Of a DNA stretch of 9,579 nucleotides, positions 1-7,114 are shown one piece after another. The notes beneath the pieces are model-generated. The model searched no databases. It saw nothing but the letters and a program-made list of their open reading frames with translations, and was not told where the DNA came from. The number at the start of each line of letters is the position of its first letter. Position 1 is the stretch's first letter. Made by a program: the position numbers and the translations under genes. This DNA is from Alphaproteobacteria bacterium (GTDB lineage: Bacteria; Pseudomonadota; Alphaproteobacteria; Rickettsiales; SXRF01). The stretch spans positions 1-9,579 of the forward strand of contig JAFATP010000053.1 of the NCBI GenBank assembly GCA_019243895.1. The letters are read 5' to 3'.

Positions 1-220
1 TGTATTTCAAATCCTGCGGCGCGTGGCCGAGCGAGGCGAAAGGATAAATCCGGCAAGCCTCGCCGATGACGGTGCGCCCGGCAATGACGACGTGGCTGAG
101 GAGCTCGGTGCCGGGGCCGATTTCCACCTCGGCGCCGATGACGCAGAATGGGCCGACACGGACATTCTCCGCCATGCGCGCATCCGGTTCGACGATGGCA
201 GTGGGATGGATTTCCGCCAC
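1..220 (-). CDS. lpxA: UDP-N-acetylglucosamine O-acyltransferase (LpxA), 5' part only
   Basis: LpxA catalyses the first step of lipid A synthesis, moving a 3-hydroxyacyl chain from ACP to the 3-OH of UDP-GlcNAc in the cytoplasm. Only the first 73 codons are in the window; the gene runs off the left edge, so the catalytic His and most of the left-handed beta helix are not visible. The visible part begins [12 protein letters not shown] and continues through [24 protein letters not shown] and [16 protein letters not shown], which follows the N-terminal hexapeptide coils of E. coli LpxA closely. I chose the GTG at 218-220 because the HPTAIV segment is conserved at LpxA N-termini. The TTG just before it (221-223) is in frame and also possible, while the ATG at 173-175 would delete the conserved start. 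The gene begins only 5 bases after the fabZ stop, with a purine-rich GGATTAGGG overlapping that stop, so translation is probably coupled to fabZ. Identification is firm; the exact start is less so. Confidence 0.95.
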   Translation of the reverse strand, partial: MAEIHPTAIVEPDARMAENVRVGPFCVIGAEVEIGPGTELLSHVVIAGRTVIGEACRIYPFASLGHAPQDLKY

Positions 221-225
221 CAACC

Positions 226-678
226 CTAATCCAATATCATCGCGGTGATGATGGCTTCCGCCACTTTCACCTCGGCCACGAACGCCTCGCAGGCGAATTT
301 CCACACATTGCCGCGCTGGCGCTGTTTGGTGGCGCGGATGTGCAACTGGTCGCCGGGCACCACCGGCTTGCGGAATTTGGCCTCATCGACCGACATGAAA
401 TACACCAGCTTGCCTTCCGATTGCGGCCCCAGCGTCTGCACCACCAGCACGGCGGAGGTCTGCGCCATCGCCTCGATGATCAGCACGCCCGGCATCACTG
501 GCTTATCGGAAAAATGCCCGATGAAATGATGCTCGTTGATGGTAACGTTCTTCACGCACAACGCGTAATCGTCTTTCACCGCTTCCATCACGCGGTCAAT
601 CATCAGAAACGGAAAACGGTGCGGCAGCATCTGCATGATGCGCTCGACAGGCATGGGCGTGCGGGCGGATTCACTCAT
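226..678 (-). CDS. fabZ: 3-hydroxyacyl-[acyl-carrier-protein] dehydratase FabZ
   Basis: FabZ dehydrates (3R)-hydroxyacyl-ACP to trans-2-enoyl-ACP in the type II fatty acid synthesis cycle in the cytosol, competing with LpxA and LpxD for hydroxyacyl-ACP. The protein has 150 residues, the usual length, and forms one hot-dog fold. The N-terminal motif [14 protein letters not shown] is at residues 17-30. The active site follows: His55 in GHF and Glu69 in [11 protein letters not shown], 14 residues apart as in characterised FabZ enzymes. The ATG start leaves only a few residues before the conserved segment, as is normal. I see no strong Shine-Dalgarno sequence before it. It follows lpxD after 76 bp, the second-longest gap in the window, which holds a promoter candidate, and it almost abuts lpxA. 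FabA is an unlikely alternative given the length and the lpxD-fabZ-lpxA context. Confidence 0.97.
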   Translation of the reverse strand: MSESARTPMPVERIMQMLPHRFPFLMIDRVMEAVKDDYALCVKNVTINEHHFIGHFSDKPVMPGVLIIEAMAQTSAVLVVQTLGPQSEGKLVYFMSVDEAKFRKPVVPGDQLHIRATKQRQRGNVWKFACEAFVAEVKVAEAIITAMILD

Positions 679-705
679 GGCATCTACTCATTAAGTATGG
701 GGCTC

Positions 706-734
706 AATACATCCAGAATCTTCGCTTATGTCAA
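706..734 (-). promoter_or_regulatory. Candidate sigma70-type promoter for fabZ-lpxA
   Basis: In the lpxD-fabZ gap the minus strand carries a perfect -35 hexamer TTGACA (729-734), a 17-base spacer, and TGTATT (706-711), which matches 4 of 6 positions of TATAAT. Transcription would start near 699, giving a leader of about 20 bases before the fabZ ATG. The surrounding gap is visibly more AT-rich than the genes. This is a motif match only; alphaproteobacterial housekeeping promoters vary in the -10 element, so activity is inferred. Confidence 0.4.
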
Positions 735-754
735 TGCTTTCCCAAAACCACGGC

Positions 755-1726
755 TTAGGCTTCCTCCCCCTTTTTGGCAAGCCTGGCGATGGCGGCGGTC
801 TGCCGGTGAAACTGGCGGATGGGAATGGCGGGCGCGCCGCCCCATGTTTCTCCGGGGGGAATATCGTGCATGATGCCGGAACGCGCCGCCACTTTGGCTC
901 CCTTGCCTACCGTGGTATGCCCGGCGAATCCCACCTGGCCGCCCAGCATGGCGAAATCGTCGACACGGGTAGACCCGGAAAGCCCCGCCTGGCCGGCAAT
1001 GATCACCCCTGTGCCCAGCACGCAGTTATGACCGATCTGCACCAGATTATCGATCTTGCAGAAATCCCCGATGACCGTATCCGGCCCCGCGCCGCGGTCG
1101 ATGCACGTGCCGGCGCCGATTTCCACGTCATTGCCGATCATCACGCGCCCCAGCTGCGGCACCTTGATGATGCCGGAAGGCGACGGCGCAAAGCCGAAGC
1201 CGTCCTGGCCGATATGCGCGCCGGGATGGATCATGGCGCGGTGGCCGATGATGGCGTGGCTGATGGTGGCATTGGCGCCCACAAAGCAATCGTCGCCCAT
1301 CACCACGCCTTCGCCGATCCACGCCCCCGCCTCAATGCGGCACCGCGCGCCGATGGCGGCGCTTTCGGCAATGGTGGCCCGGGGAGAAATATGCGGGGTA
1401 AAGCCCGGCGGATAAAACATGCGGGCAATCAGCGCATAGCCAGCATACGGCTCCGGCGTCACCAGCAGGGCCATGCCGGCAGGCGCGGCGGCGGCGAATT
1501 TCGGGCGGACGAAACATGCCCCGGCGCGGCTGCCGCGAAATGCTTCCACATATTTTACGTTGTCGAGAAAACTGATCTCCTCAGGCCCCGCCCGTTCAAG
1601 CGGAGCCACATCGGAAATCAGCGTTTCCGCGCCGCCCTCCGCCCGTTCAAGCGTGGCGTGCGCCGCCTGCGCGAGCTGCGCCAGGGAAAACGGGCCCTTT
1701 CGCGTGAAGAACCGTGAATCGGCCAT
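755..1726 (-). CDS. lpxD: UDP-3-O-(3-hydroxyacyl)glucosamine N-acyltransferase (LpxD)
   Basis: LpxD performs the third step of lipid A synthesis, N-acylating UDP-3-O-acyl-glucosamine with a hydroxyacyl-ACP donor; it acts as a cytosolic trimer. The 323-residue protein has three parts. Residues 1 to about 105 form the uridine-binding N-terminal domain (ISDVAPLERAGPEEISFLDN at 37-56). Residues about 110-290 are hexapeptide repeats of a left-handed beta helix (for example ATIAESAAIGARCRIEAGAWIG). A short C-terminal helix follows (about 300-323). The catalytic His is most likely His233 in VQIGHN, aligning with His239 of E. coli LpxD. The protein is somewhat shorter than the 341 residues of E. coli, mostly at the C-terminal helix. 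The ATG start gives the usual N-terminal length, with GGCGGAA upstream as a modest ribosome binding site. It follows ompH by 29 bp and precedes fabZ-lpxA, the standard lipid A cluster. Confidence 0.97.
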   Translation of the reverse strand: MADSRFFTRKGPFSLAQLAQAAHATLERAEGGAETLISDVAPLERAGPEEISFLDNVKYVEAFRGSRAGACFVRPKFAAAAPAGMALLVTPEPYAGYALIARMFYPPGFTPHISPRATIAESAAIGARCRIEAGAWIGEGVVMGDDCFVGANATISHAIIGHRAMIHPGAHIGQDGFGFAPSPSGIIKVPQLGRVMIGNDVEIGAGTCIDRGAGPDTVIGDFCKIDNLVQIGHNCVLGTGVIIAGQAGLSGSTRVDDFAMLGGQVGFAGHTTVGKGAKVAARSGIMHDIPPGETWGGAPAIPIRQFHRQTAAIARLAKKGEEA

Positions 1727-1755
1727 GGATTTCCGCCACGCCGGTGATCGCGGGT

Positions 1756-2355
1756 TTACTGCTGCTTGGAGGGAGACTCAAACCGCACGTCCACGCGCGG
1801 CAGGCGCTGGTTCAGGCGCGACAGTACGTCGGCGGTGATATCGAGCGAAGGATCGGCATAGAGAATCTGCGAGCTCGGCATCGCCACAGCAAACCCGCGT
1901 TCCTTGGCAAGCTCGCCGATAATGTCGGTGACCGATTTTTGAATCTGCGCCACGGCGCGCTCATAGGCGCTGTCCAGCGTCATCTTCTTGGTTTCCACTT
2001 CCTTCTGGTTAGTGGTCACCCTTTCCTGAAACGCCTTCACTTTCTGCTCGAACGCTTCCTTGGAAAGGCTGCCGCGCTGCTTGGCCAATTCCTGTTCTTC
2101 CTTCCGCAATGCGTCTTCCTTCTTGGTAAGTTCCGCCTGGAAGGCGCGCTGCTTGGAGTCCAGCTGCTCGTGGATGGATTTCGCGGCGGTGGAATCGCGC
2201 ATGATATTCTGCACGCCGACGGTGGCGATTTTAACGCTGGCCAGGCTGCTGCCCGAAGCAGCGGGGGCCTGCTGGGCATGCGCGACGGCGGGCGCGATCA
2301 TCGCAGCGGAGGCGAGAAGAAGCGCGGCCAGCGGATATTTAACGGAGCGGTACAT
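1756..2355 (-). CDS. ompH: OmpH/Skp-family periplasmic outer-membrane-protein chaperone
   Basis: Skp/OmpH proteins form trimeric 'jellyfish' chaperones in the periplasm that hold unfolded outer-membrane proteins on their way to the BAM complex. The 199-residue product starts with a signal peptide: basic residues (MYRSVK), a hydrophobic core (residues 8-20), and a likely cut after Ala27 (AHA before QQAP). A short alanine-rich linker follows, then the beta-strand segment VKIATVGVQNIM (41-52). A long charged alpha-helical, probably coiled-coil region covers about 55-150, rich in K, E and Q. The return segment GFAVAMPSSQILYADPSLDITADVLSRL (154-181) is typical of the family's C-terminal part. It is longer than E. 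coli Skp (161 residues), with a C-terminal tail to residue 199. A good Shine-Dalgarno site precedes the ATG. It starts 36 bp after bamA, so chaperone and receptor are probably co-expressed. The family call is firm; chaperone function is inferred from family and context. Confidence 0.93.
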   Translation of the reverse strand: MYRSVKYPLAALLLASAAMIAPAVAHAQQAPAASGSSLASVKIATVGVQNIMRDSTAAKSIHEQLDSKQRAFQAELTKKEDALRKEEQELAKQRGSLSKEAFEQKVKAFQERVTTNQKEVETKKMTLDSAYERAVAQIQKSVTDIIGELAKERGFAVAMPSSQILYADPSLDITADVLSRLNQRLPRVDVRFESPSKQQ

Positions 2356-2361
2356 GGATTA

Positions 2362-2366
2362 TCCTT
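2362..2366 (-). promoter_or_regulatory. Shine-Dalgarno site of ompH
   Basis: The minus strand reads AAGGA six bases before the ompH ATG, inside the 36-bp gap after bamA. It is the clearest ribosome binding site in the window; most other genes here have weak ones. It supports the ATG at 2355 as the ompH start. Confidence 0.7.
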
Positions 2367-2391
2367 TCATCAGTGTCGTTAAGAGTCGTCA

Positions 2392-4701
2392 TTAAAAACG
2401 CGTGCCGAAGCTAAAGCGCAATAACTCGGTATCGTCAAACTTTTCTTTGCGGATGGGCTTGGCCAAGTCAATGCGCACCGGGCCGAAAGGCGACGACCAC
2501 GCGATACCGAAGCCCGCGGAAACGCGCGGCGCACTGCTATCGCCGATATTGGGGCCCGTCTCATCGATTTTCCACAGGCTGCCCGCATCCAGGAACGCCG
2601 CGCCGAGCAAGCCCAGCTCATCGGGCAACCCCAGCGGGAAACGCTGCTCCAGCGACGCCAGGTAATAGGCATTGCCGCCCAGCGAGTCGCGGGTGGAGGT
2701 GTCATGCGGGCCGACGCCGGCATTGGCGAAGCCGCGGATCAGGTCGCCGCCGACGAAGAAACGGTCGCCGATGCGGATGGGTTCGCCTTGGAGCCCCAGC
2801 AGGTAGCCCGCGCCGCCGCCAAGGCTGAATGTCCAGTTCTTGGCCTCCGGGATGTAATAGGTGGTGCGCAGTTCGTGTTTCAGGTATTTCGAGTCCCCGC
2901 CCAGCCCCGCGAATTCCTGCGAGACTTTAAGATAAAACCCGTTGGTGGGGTCGAATTTATTATTGCGGTCATCCCAGATAAGGGCATGGCCGACGGCGGA
3001 GTTAATAAACCGGCCTTCCTGGTCTTGGATATACACGGAGGCCGTCGGCTGCACGTTGCTGATGTCATTATCGCGCAACGAATAATAGAAGCTATGCGTG
3101 AGCTTCTCCCGCAGATTATATCCCATGCGCAGGGTGATGCCGTTGCTGGTGAGGTCGTAGGAGCTCTGGTCCTGATAATTGAGCACGGTGCGGTAAATAT
3201 CGAAGCCCGCGGAAAGCTCCCGATCCAGAAAATACGGCTCGGTGAAGCCGAATTCGGCCTGCTTGCGCAGCTTGGCATACACCACGTTGGCTTTGATTTC
3301 CTGGCCGCGCCCCAGCAGGTTGGTCTCTTTAAATCCGACATCCGCCAAGGGGCCGTCGGTGGTGGAGAAGCCGGCGCCGAGATTGATTTCGCCGGTGGAT
3401 TTTTCCTTCACATCCACATTCACCACGGTGCGGTCAGGCGCGCTGCCCTTCTCGGTGGTGATTTTCACTTTCTCGAAATACCCCAGGTTATTCAACCGCT
3501 GCTCCGTACGCGCGAGCTTGGCGGCGTTATAAGGGTCGCCCTCCGTGAGGCGAAACTCACGGCGAATCACCTCATCCAGCGTACGCACATTGCCGGTGAT
3601 ATTGATACGCTCGATGTATACGCGCGGGCCGGGCTTGATGTCATAGGTAAGCGCGATGGTGTCTTTATCCTTGTCGCGCACCAGCTTGGGCGAAATATCG
3701 ACAAAGGCATACCCGCGGTTGCCCAGCTCCTTGGTAAGGGCGTCTACCGATTCCTCCACCTTGCCGCCATCGTAATCCTGACCGGCCCGCGTGAGGAGCA
3801 CCTTGCTGAAATCCGGGTTTTCCGCGCCCTTCAACTCGCTTTTCACGTCCACGGAGGACAGCGTGTATTTCGGCCCTTCATCCAGCACGAAGGTCACATA
3901 GAACGCATCCTTGTTCGGGGCCAGCTCGGCATGGGCCGATTTCACCTGGAAATCGGCATAACCCTGCGAAGTGTAATAGCGGCGCAGCAACTCCTTATCG
4001 AATTCCAGGCGGTCGGGATCGTATTTATCGTTATCGTTCAGAAAGCGCCACCAGCGCTCCTCGGCGGTACGGATGACGCCCTGCAGCTCCGTGGTGGAAA
4101 ACACGTTATTGCCGATGAAGCTGATTTTCACCACGCGCGCCACCGCGCCTTCGGTGATTTCATACACCAGGTCCACCCGGTTCTGCTCCCGCTGAATAAG
4201 CTTCGGCTCCACGGTGGCGGTATAGCGGCCGCTGCGGCGGTAAATATCCAGGATGCGGCGCACATCGCTCTGCACCTTGGCGCGCGTGTAAATGGAGCGG
4301 GGTTTCAACTCCAATTCTTTTTCCAGATCCTTGGTTTCAATGCGCTGATTGCCTTCGAACACCACCTTGTTGATGGAAGGGTTCTCCGTCACGCGCACCA
4401 CCAGATCGTTGCCTTCGCGCAGCAGCTTCACATCGGCGAAGAATCCGGTGGCGAACAGGCTCTTCAAGCCCTTATCGATGGCCACGGGATCGAACCGGCT
4501 GCCTTCGGAAAGCCCCAGATAAGTGCGGATGGTGCTGGGCTCGACACGCTGATTGCCTTCGATGCGTATGGCGCCGATCACGTCCTGCGGCGCCTGGGCC
4601 GCGGGCGCGGCGGAAAACGCATCTTGCGCCACGGCCTGTAAGGCATAGGCGGCAAGCAGGGCGGCAAGAGAGGCAGTGGCCAGAAAATGCGGATGCTTCA
4701 C
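2392..4701 (-). CDS. bamA: Outer membrane protein assembly factor BamA
   Basis: BamA is the central Omp85 component of the BAM machine that folds and inserts beta-barrel proteins into the outer membrane. The 769-residue product has a signal peptide with likely cleavage after Ala25 (QAVA before QDAF). Five POTRA domains follow at about 41-107, 108-185, 186-275, 276-356 and 357-433. The 16-strand barrel spans about 437-769. The conserved loop-6 motif appears as IRGF at 655-658 (VRGF/Y in most relatives), preceded by RFFVGGDL. The protein ends FSFGTRF, the C-terminal aromatic signature of barrel proteins. The start codon is GTG (4699-4701). There is an in-frame TGA 24 bases upstream and no in-frame ATG until residue 526, so GTG is the only start that keeps the signal peptide. 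No convincing Shine-Dalgarno sequence precedes it. The gene follows rseP after 77 bp and precedes ompH, a normal arrangement. No damage is seen. Confidence 0.98.
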   Translation of the reverse strand: MKHPHFLATASLAALLAAYALQAVAQDAFSAAPAAQAPQDVIGAIRIEGNQRVEPSTIRTYLGLSEGSRFDPVAIDKGLKSLFATGFFADVKLLREGNDLVVRVTENPSINKVVFEGNQRIETKDLEKELELKPRSIYTRAKVQSDVRRILDIYRRSGRYTATVEPKLIQREQNRVDLVYEITEGAVARVVKISFIGNNVFSTTELQGVIRTAEERWWRFLNDNDKYDPDRLEFDKELLRRYYTSQGYADFQVKSAHAELAPNKDAFYVTFVLDEGPKYTLSSVDVKSELKGAENPDFSKVLLTRAGQDYDGGKVEESVDALTKELGNRGYAFVDISPKLVRDKDKDTIALTYDIKPGPRVYIERINITGNVRTLDEVIRREFRLTEGDPYNAAKLARTEQRLNNLGYFEKVKITTEKGSAPDRTVVNVDVKEKSTGEINLGAGFSTTDGPLADVGFKETNLLGRGQEIKANVVYAKLRKQAEFGFTEPYFLDRELSAGFDIYRTVLNYQDQSSYDLTSNGITLRMGYNLREKLTHSFYYSLRDNDISNVQPTASVYIQDQEGRFINSAVGHALIWDDRNNKFDPTNGFYLKVSQEFAGLGGDSKYLKHELRTTYYIPEAKNWTFSLGGGAGYLLGLQGEPIRIGDRFFVGGDLIRGFANAGVGPHDTSTRDSLGGNAYYLASLEQRFPLGLPDELGLLGAAFLDAGSLWKIDETGPNIGDSSAPRVSAGFGIAWSSPFGPVRIDLAKPIRKEKFDDTELLRFSFGTRF

Positions 4702-4778
4702 GCGGCAATACGTCGTTCGGATTCAGCGATGGCGTAGTAATGGTAGAAAATCGAACGGAAATCAAGTGGAAAGCAGGC

Positions 4779-5888
4779 TTACGAGAAGAGCTGGCGGATA
4801 TCGTTAAACAATGTAAAGACCATCAGCATGATCACCAGCGCAAAGCCGATGCGATAGCCGAAATCCTGCACCCGCTTGGCCAGCGGGCGCCCGCGCAGCG
4901 CCTCGGCGGTGTAGTAAGCCAAATGGCCGCCGTCCAGCACCGGCACCGGCAACAGGTTAATCAGGCCGAGATTAGCGGAGAGCACGGCAATCAGCCATAA
5001 GGCGGTGCCGGCGTCCTTGGCGGTGGCCTGGCCGGAAAGCTGCGCGATGCCGATGGGTCCTTTCAAATCATGCGTGCCGCGCTGTCCGGTGATGATCTGC
5101 CCCACCACCTTCAGCGTGCTGGCGCAGATCAGATAGGTGCGGGAAACCGCCTCCTTCAGGGCTCGCGGCAGGCCGACATCCTCATAGCGTATATCGGTGG
5201 TGCGGATGCCGATGATGGGGCGGCGGACGGCGTTGCCCAGCGCATCCTGCTCCTGGTGCATGGCGGGCGTCAGCGTTGCCTGCCGCGGCTCGCCGGCGCG
5301 CATATATTCAACTTTCACCGGCGTTCCGACATTGGTGGAGAGAAGGAAGATAATGTCGTTAAAGGCCTTCACCGCGTGCCCTTCGATGCGCACGATGCGG
5401 TCGCCGGGCTGAAACCCCGCGCTCGCCGCCGGCGTGCCCGCCATCACCTCTCCCACCACGGGCTCGGTGGAGGGAAGCCCGGTGGTGAAGATGAAATAGG
5501 TGAACAGCCCGATGGTGAGCAGGAAATTGAACAGCGGCCCGGCCATCACCACGGCGGCTTTCTGCGGCAGTTTCTTATAATGAAAGCTGGCGCGCCGCTC
5601 CGCCTCCGTCATGCCGGCCAGCACGTCGAAATCGGCATTGCTGGCTGCAGACGCGTCGCCGAACATCTTCACATAGCCGCCCAGCGGCAGCCACGAAAGC
5701 TTCCAGCGGGTGCCGGAGCGATCGTTAAATCCCGCAATCTCCGGGCCGAAGCCGATGGAAAACGCTTCTATCTTCACGCCGCACAGCTTGGCCACCACAT
5801 AATGGCCGAATTCATGCACGAAAACGACGACGCTTAAAACGACGACGAACGACCACAGGTAATGAAAAAGATGCAGCAGCGTTTCCAT
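4779..5888 (-). CDS. rseP: RseP/MmpA-type site-2 zinc metalloprotease of the inner membrane
   Basis: RseP-family proteases cut substrates within the membrane: E. coli RseP cleaves the anti-sigma factor RseA and leftover signal peptides, and Caulobacter MmpA cleaves PodJ. The 369-residue product has the zinc site HEFGH (His25, Glu26, His29) in the first membrane segment (about 10-30). The GPLFNF motif (117-122) opens the second (about 110-135). A single PDZ domain lies at about 142-210 (GTPAASAGFQPGDRIVRIEG at 151-170). The third zinc ligand is Asp319 in NLLPVPVLDGG (311-321), followed by a last membrane segment (345-362). E. coli RseP has about 450 residues and two PDZ domains; one PDZ and a shorter length are usual for alphaproteobacterial members. 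It starts 14 bp after the dxr stop with only a weak ribosome binding site, and precedes bamA. Protease activity is well supported; the substrate cannot be read from the sequence. Confidence 0.96.
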   Translation of the reverse strand: METLLHLFHYLWSFVVVLSVVVFVHEFGHYVVAKLCGVKIEAFSIGFGPEIAGFNDRSGTRWKLSWLPLGGYVKMFGDASAASNADFDVLAGMTEAERRASFHYKKLPQKAAVVMAGPLFNFLLTIGLFTYFIFTTGLPSTEPVVGEVMAGTPAASAGFQPGDRIVRIEGHAVKAFNDIIFLLSTNVGTPVKVEYMRAGEPRQATLTPAMHQEQDALGNAVRRPIIGIRTTDIRYEDVGLPRALKEAVSRTYLICASTLKVVGQIITGQRGTHDLKGPIGIAQLSGQATAKDAGTALWLIAVLSANLGLINLLPVPVLDGGHLAYYTAEALRGRPLAKRVQDFGYRIGFALVIMLMVFTLFNDIRQLFS

Positions 5889-5902
5889 AATTTAACTAAC
5901 CG

Positions 5903-7114
5903 TCAGTGACTGGCGAATTTCCGCAGCAGCGGCTTTAATCCACTCACATCCTCACGCGCTTCCGCCGACGTTTTCTTTAGTGCGAACGCGCGCGCCGCCC
6001 CATCCGCCGCCAGCACGTCTTCCAGGCCATGCAACGGCTTATTGTCTGCCTGATCCAAGGTTTTTTCAACCGTTTTCACGATGTCCAGGAAGCCGATATA
6101 TCCTTGCAGGAAGGCGCGCACCGCCACCTCATTGGCGGCGTTCAGCACCGCCGGCAGCGCCCCCCCGGCCGCCATCGCCTGACGCGCCAGCTTCAGGGCC
6201 GGAAAACGCGCCTCGTCCGGGTGGGAAAAAGTAAGCCCGCCGACGGCGGCGAGATCCAGCGGCTTCACCGGCGCATCCATGCGCTCCGGCCACGCCAGCG
6301 CATAAGCCAGCGGCGTGCACATGTCCGGCACGCTGGCCTGCGCCAGCACGCTGCCATCACAATACGCCACCAGGCTGTGCACGATGGATTCCGGGTGAAT
6401 CAGCACCGCCAGCGTTTCCGGCGCCAGCGCGAAAAGATGCTGCGCTTCGATCAGTTCCAGCCCCTTGTTCATCAGCGTGGCCGAATCCACCGAGATTTTC
6501 GGCCCCATCGCCCAGTTGGGGTGGCATACCGCCTGTTCGGGCGTGGCTTGGCGCATGCGCTCCAGCGGCCATTCGCGGAAAGGCCCGCCGGAGGCCGTCA
6601 GGGTCACGGTTTTCACCCAGCCGGGATGCGCGGCGTCCAGCACCTGAAAAATGGCGCTGTGCTCCGAATCCACCGGAATCAGCCGCGCGCCGTGCTGCGC
6701 CGCCGCCCGCATCACCAGTTCGCCGGCCGCCACCAGGCATTCCTTGTTGGCCAGCGCGATGATGCCGCCATGCTCGATAGCGGCGAGCGTCGGTTTTAAT
6801 CCGGCGATGCCGACAATGGCGGCCACCGTCACGTCCACCGGGCGGCGCGCCGCCTCCAGCAGCGCGTCCTCTCCCGCCGCTGGCGCGATGCCGCTGCCCG
6901 AAAGCGCCTGCTTCAGCGCAGCGAAATGTGCGGGATTTCCGATCACCGCCAGCTTCGGCCGCGCCGCCAGCGCCGCCGCTGCCAGCGCCTCGACATTCTC
7001 CTGCGCCGTCAGCGCTTCAAGTGTGAAGCGGCCGGGCGCATGCGCCATCACTTTCAGGGCATTGCGGCCGATGGAGCCGGTGGCGCCCAGAATGGTCACG
7101 CGTCTTTGGGTCAT
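5903..7114 (-). CDS. dxr: 1-deoxy-D-xylulose 5-phosphate reductoisomerase (DXR/IspC)
   Basis: DXR converts 1-deoxy-D-xylulose 5-phosphate to 2-C-methyl-D-erythritol 4-phosphate with NADPH, the committed step of the MEP isoprenoid pathway. The 403-residue protein begins with the NADPH-binding loop GATGSIG (10-16). ALANKE is at 120-125. Metal ligands are Asp149 and Glu151 in VDSEHSAIFQ and Glu220 in MNKGLELIEA. Substrate-binding residues are Ser175 (TASGGPF), His198 (HPNW), Ser211, Asn216 and Lys217 (VDSATLMNKG). These align with E. coli D150, E152, E231, S186, H209, S222, N227 and K228. The C-terminal helical domain covers about 300-403. The ATG overlaps the cdsA stop as ATGA, suggesting translational coupling. 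The product feeds the chain that supplies UppS, encoded two genes upstream. The gene is complete and looks functional. Confidence 0.98.
   Translation of the reverse strand: MTQRRVTILGATGSIGRNALKVMAHAPGRFTLEALTAQENVEALAAAALAARPKLAVIGNPAHFAALKQALSGSGIAPAAGEDALLEAARRPVDVTVAAIVGIAGLKPTLAAIEHGGIIALANKECLVAAGELVMRAAAQHGARLIPVDSEHSAIFQVLDAAHPGWVKTVTLTASGGPFREWPLERMRQATPEQAVCHPNWAMGPKISVDSATLMNKGLELIEAQHLFALAPETLAVLIHPESIVHSLVAYCDGSVLAQASVPDMCTPLAYALAWPERMDAPVKPLDLAAVGGLTFSHPDEARFPALKLARQAMAAGGALPAVLNAANEVAVRAFLQGYIGFLDIVKTVEKTLDQADNKPLHGLEDVLAADGAARAFALKKTSAEAREDVSGLKPLLRKFASH

Noticed and set aside
682..692. An ATG just upstream of fabZ (ATGAGTAGATG on the minus strand), as a different fabZ start or leader peptide
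   Set aside because: It gives only six codons out of frame with fabZ before a stop. The downstream ATG at 678 gives the normal FabZ N-terminus, and nothing suggests a functional leader peptide.
728..1717. A 329-codon plus-strand frame opposite lpxD, and a similar 241-codon one at 148-873 opposite fabZ
   Set aside because: Both mirror confident minus-strand genes and have the H/R/A/G-rich composition of an antisense shadow. The second also runs across the lpxA-fabZ junction and past the fabZ start.
2704..4641. A 645-codon open frame on the plus strand opposite bamA
   Set aside because: Its length comes from the codon bias of the GC-rich bamA gene on the other strand. Its composition is rich in H, G, A and R with no recognisable domain, while bamA on the minus strand shows a complete domain order and conserved motifs.
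4472..4765. A minus-strand frame with an ATG upstream of the bamA GTG, considered as an alternative bamA N-terminus or a frameshift
   Set aside because: It is in a different frame from bamA, and the bamA frame itself gives a good signal peptide followed directly by POTRA 1, so no frameshift is needed.
4702..4778. Possible sigma70 promoter upstream of bamA (TTGATT followed by TACCAT or TTACTA on the minus strand)
   Set aside because: Spacers are 14 or 19 bases and both boxes are poor matches. No EcfG-type GGAAC/CGTT pair was seen either.
5070..5837. Plus-strand frame opposite rseP, and another at 6029-6799 opposite dxr
   Set aside because: They are complementary shadows of genes whose active-site residues are all present; no independent start signal or motif.
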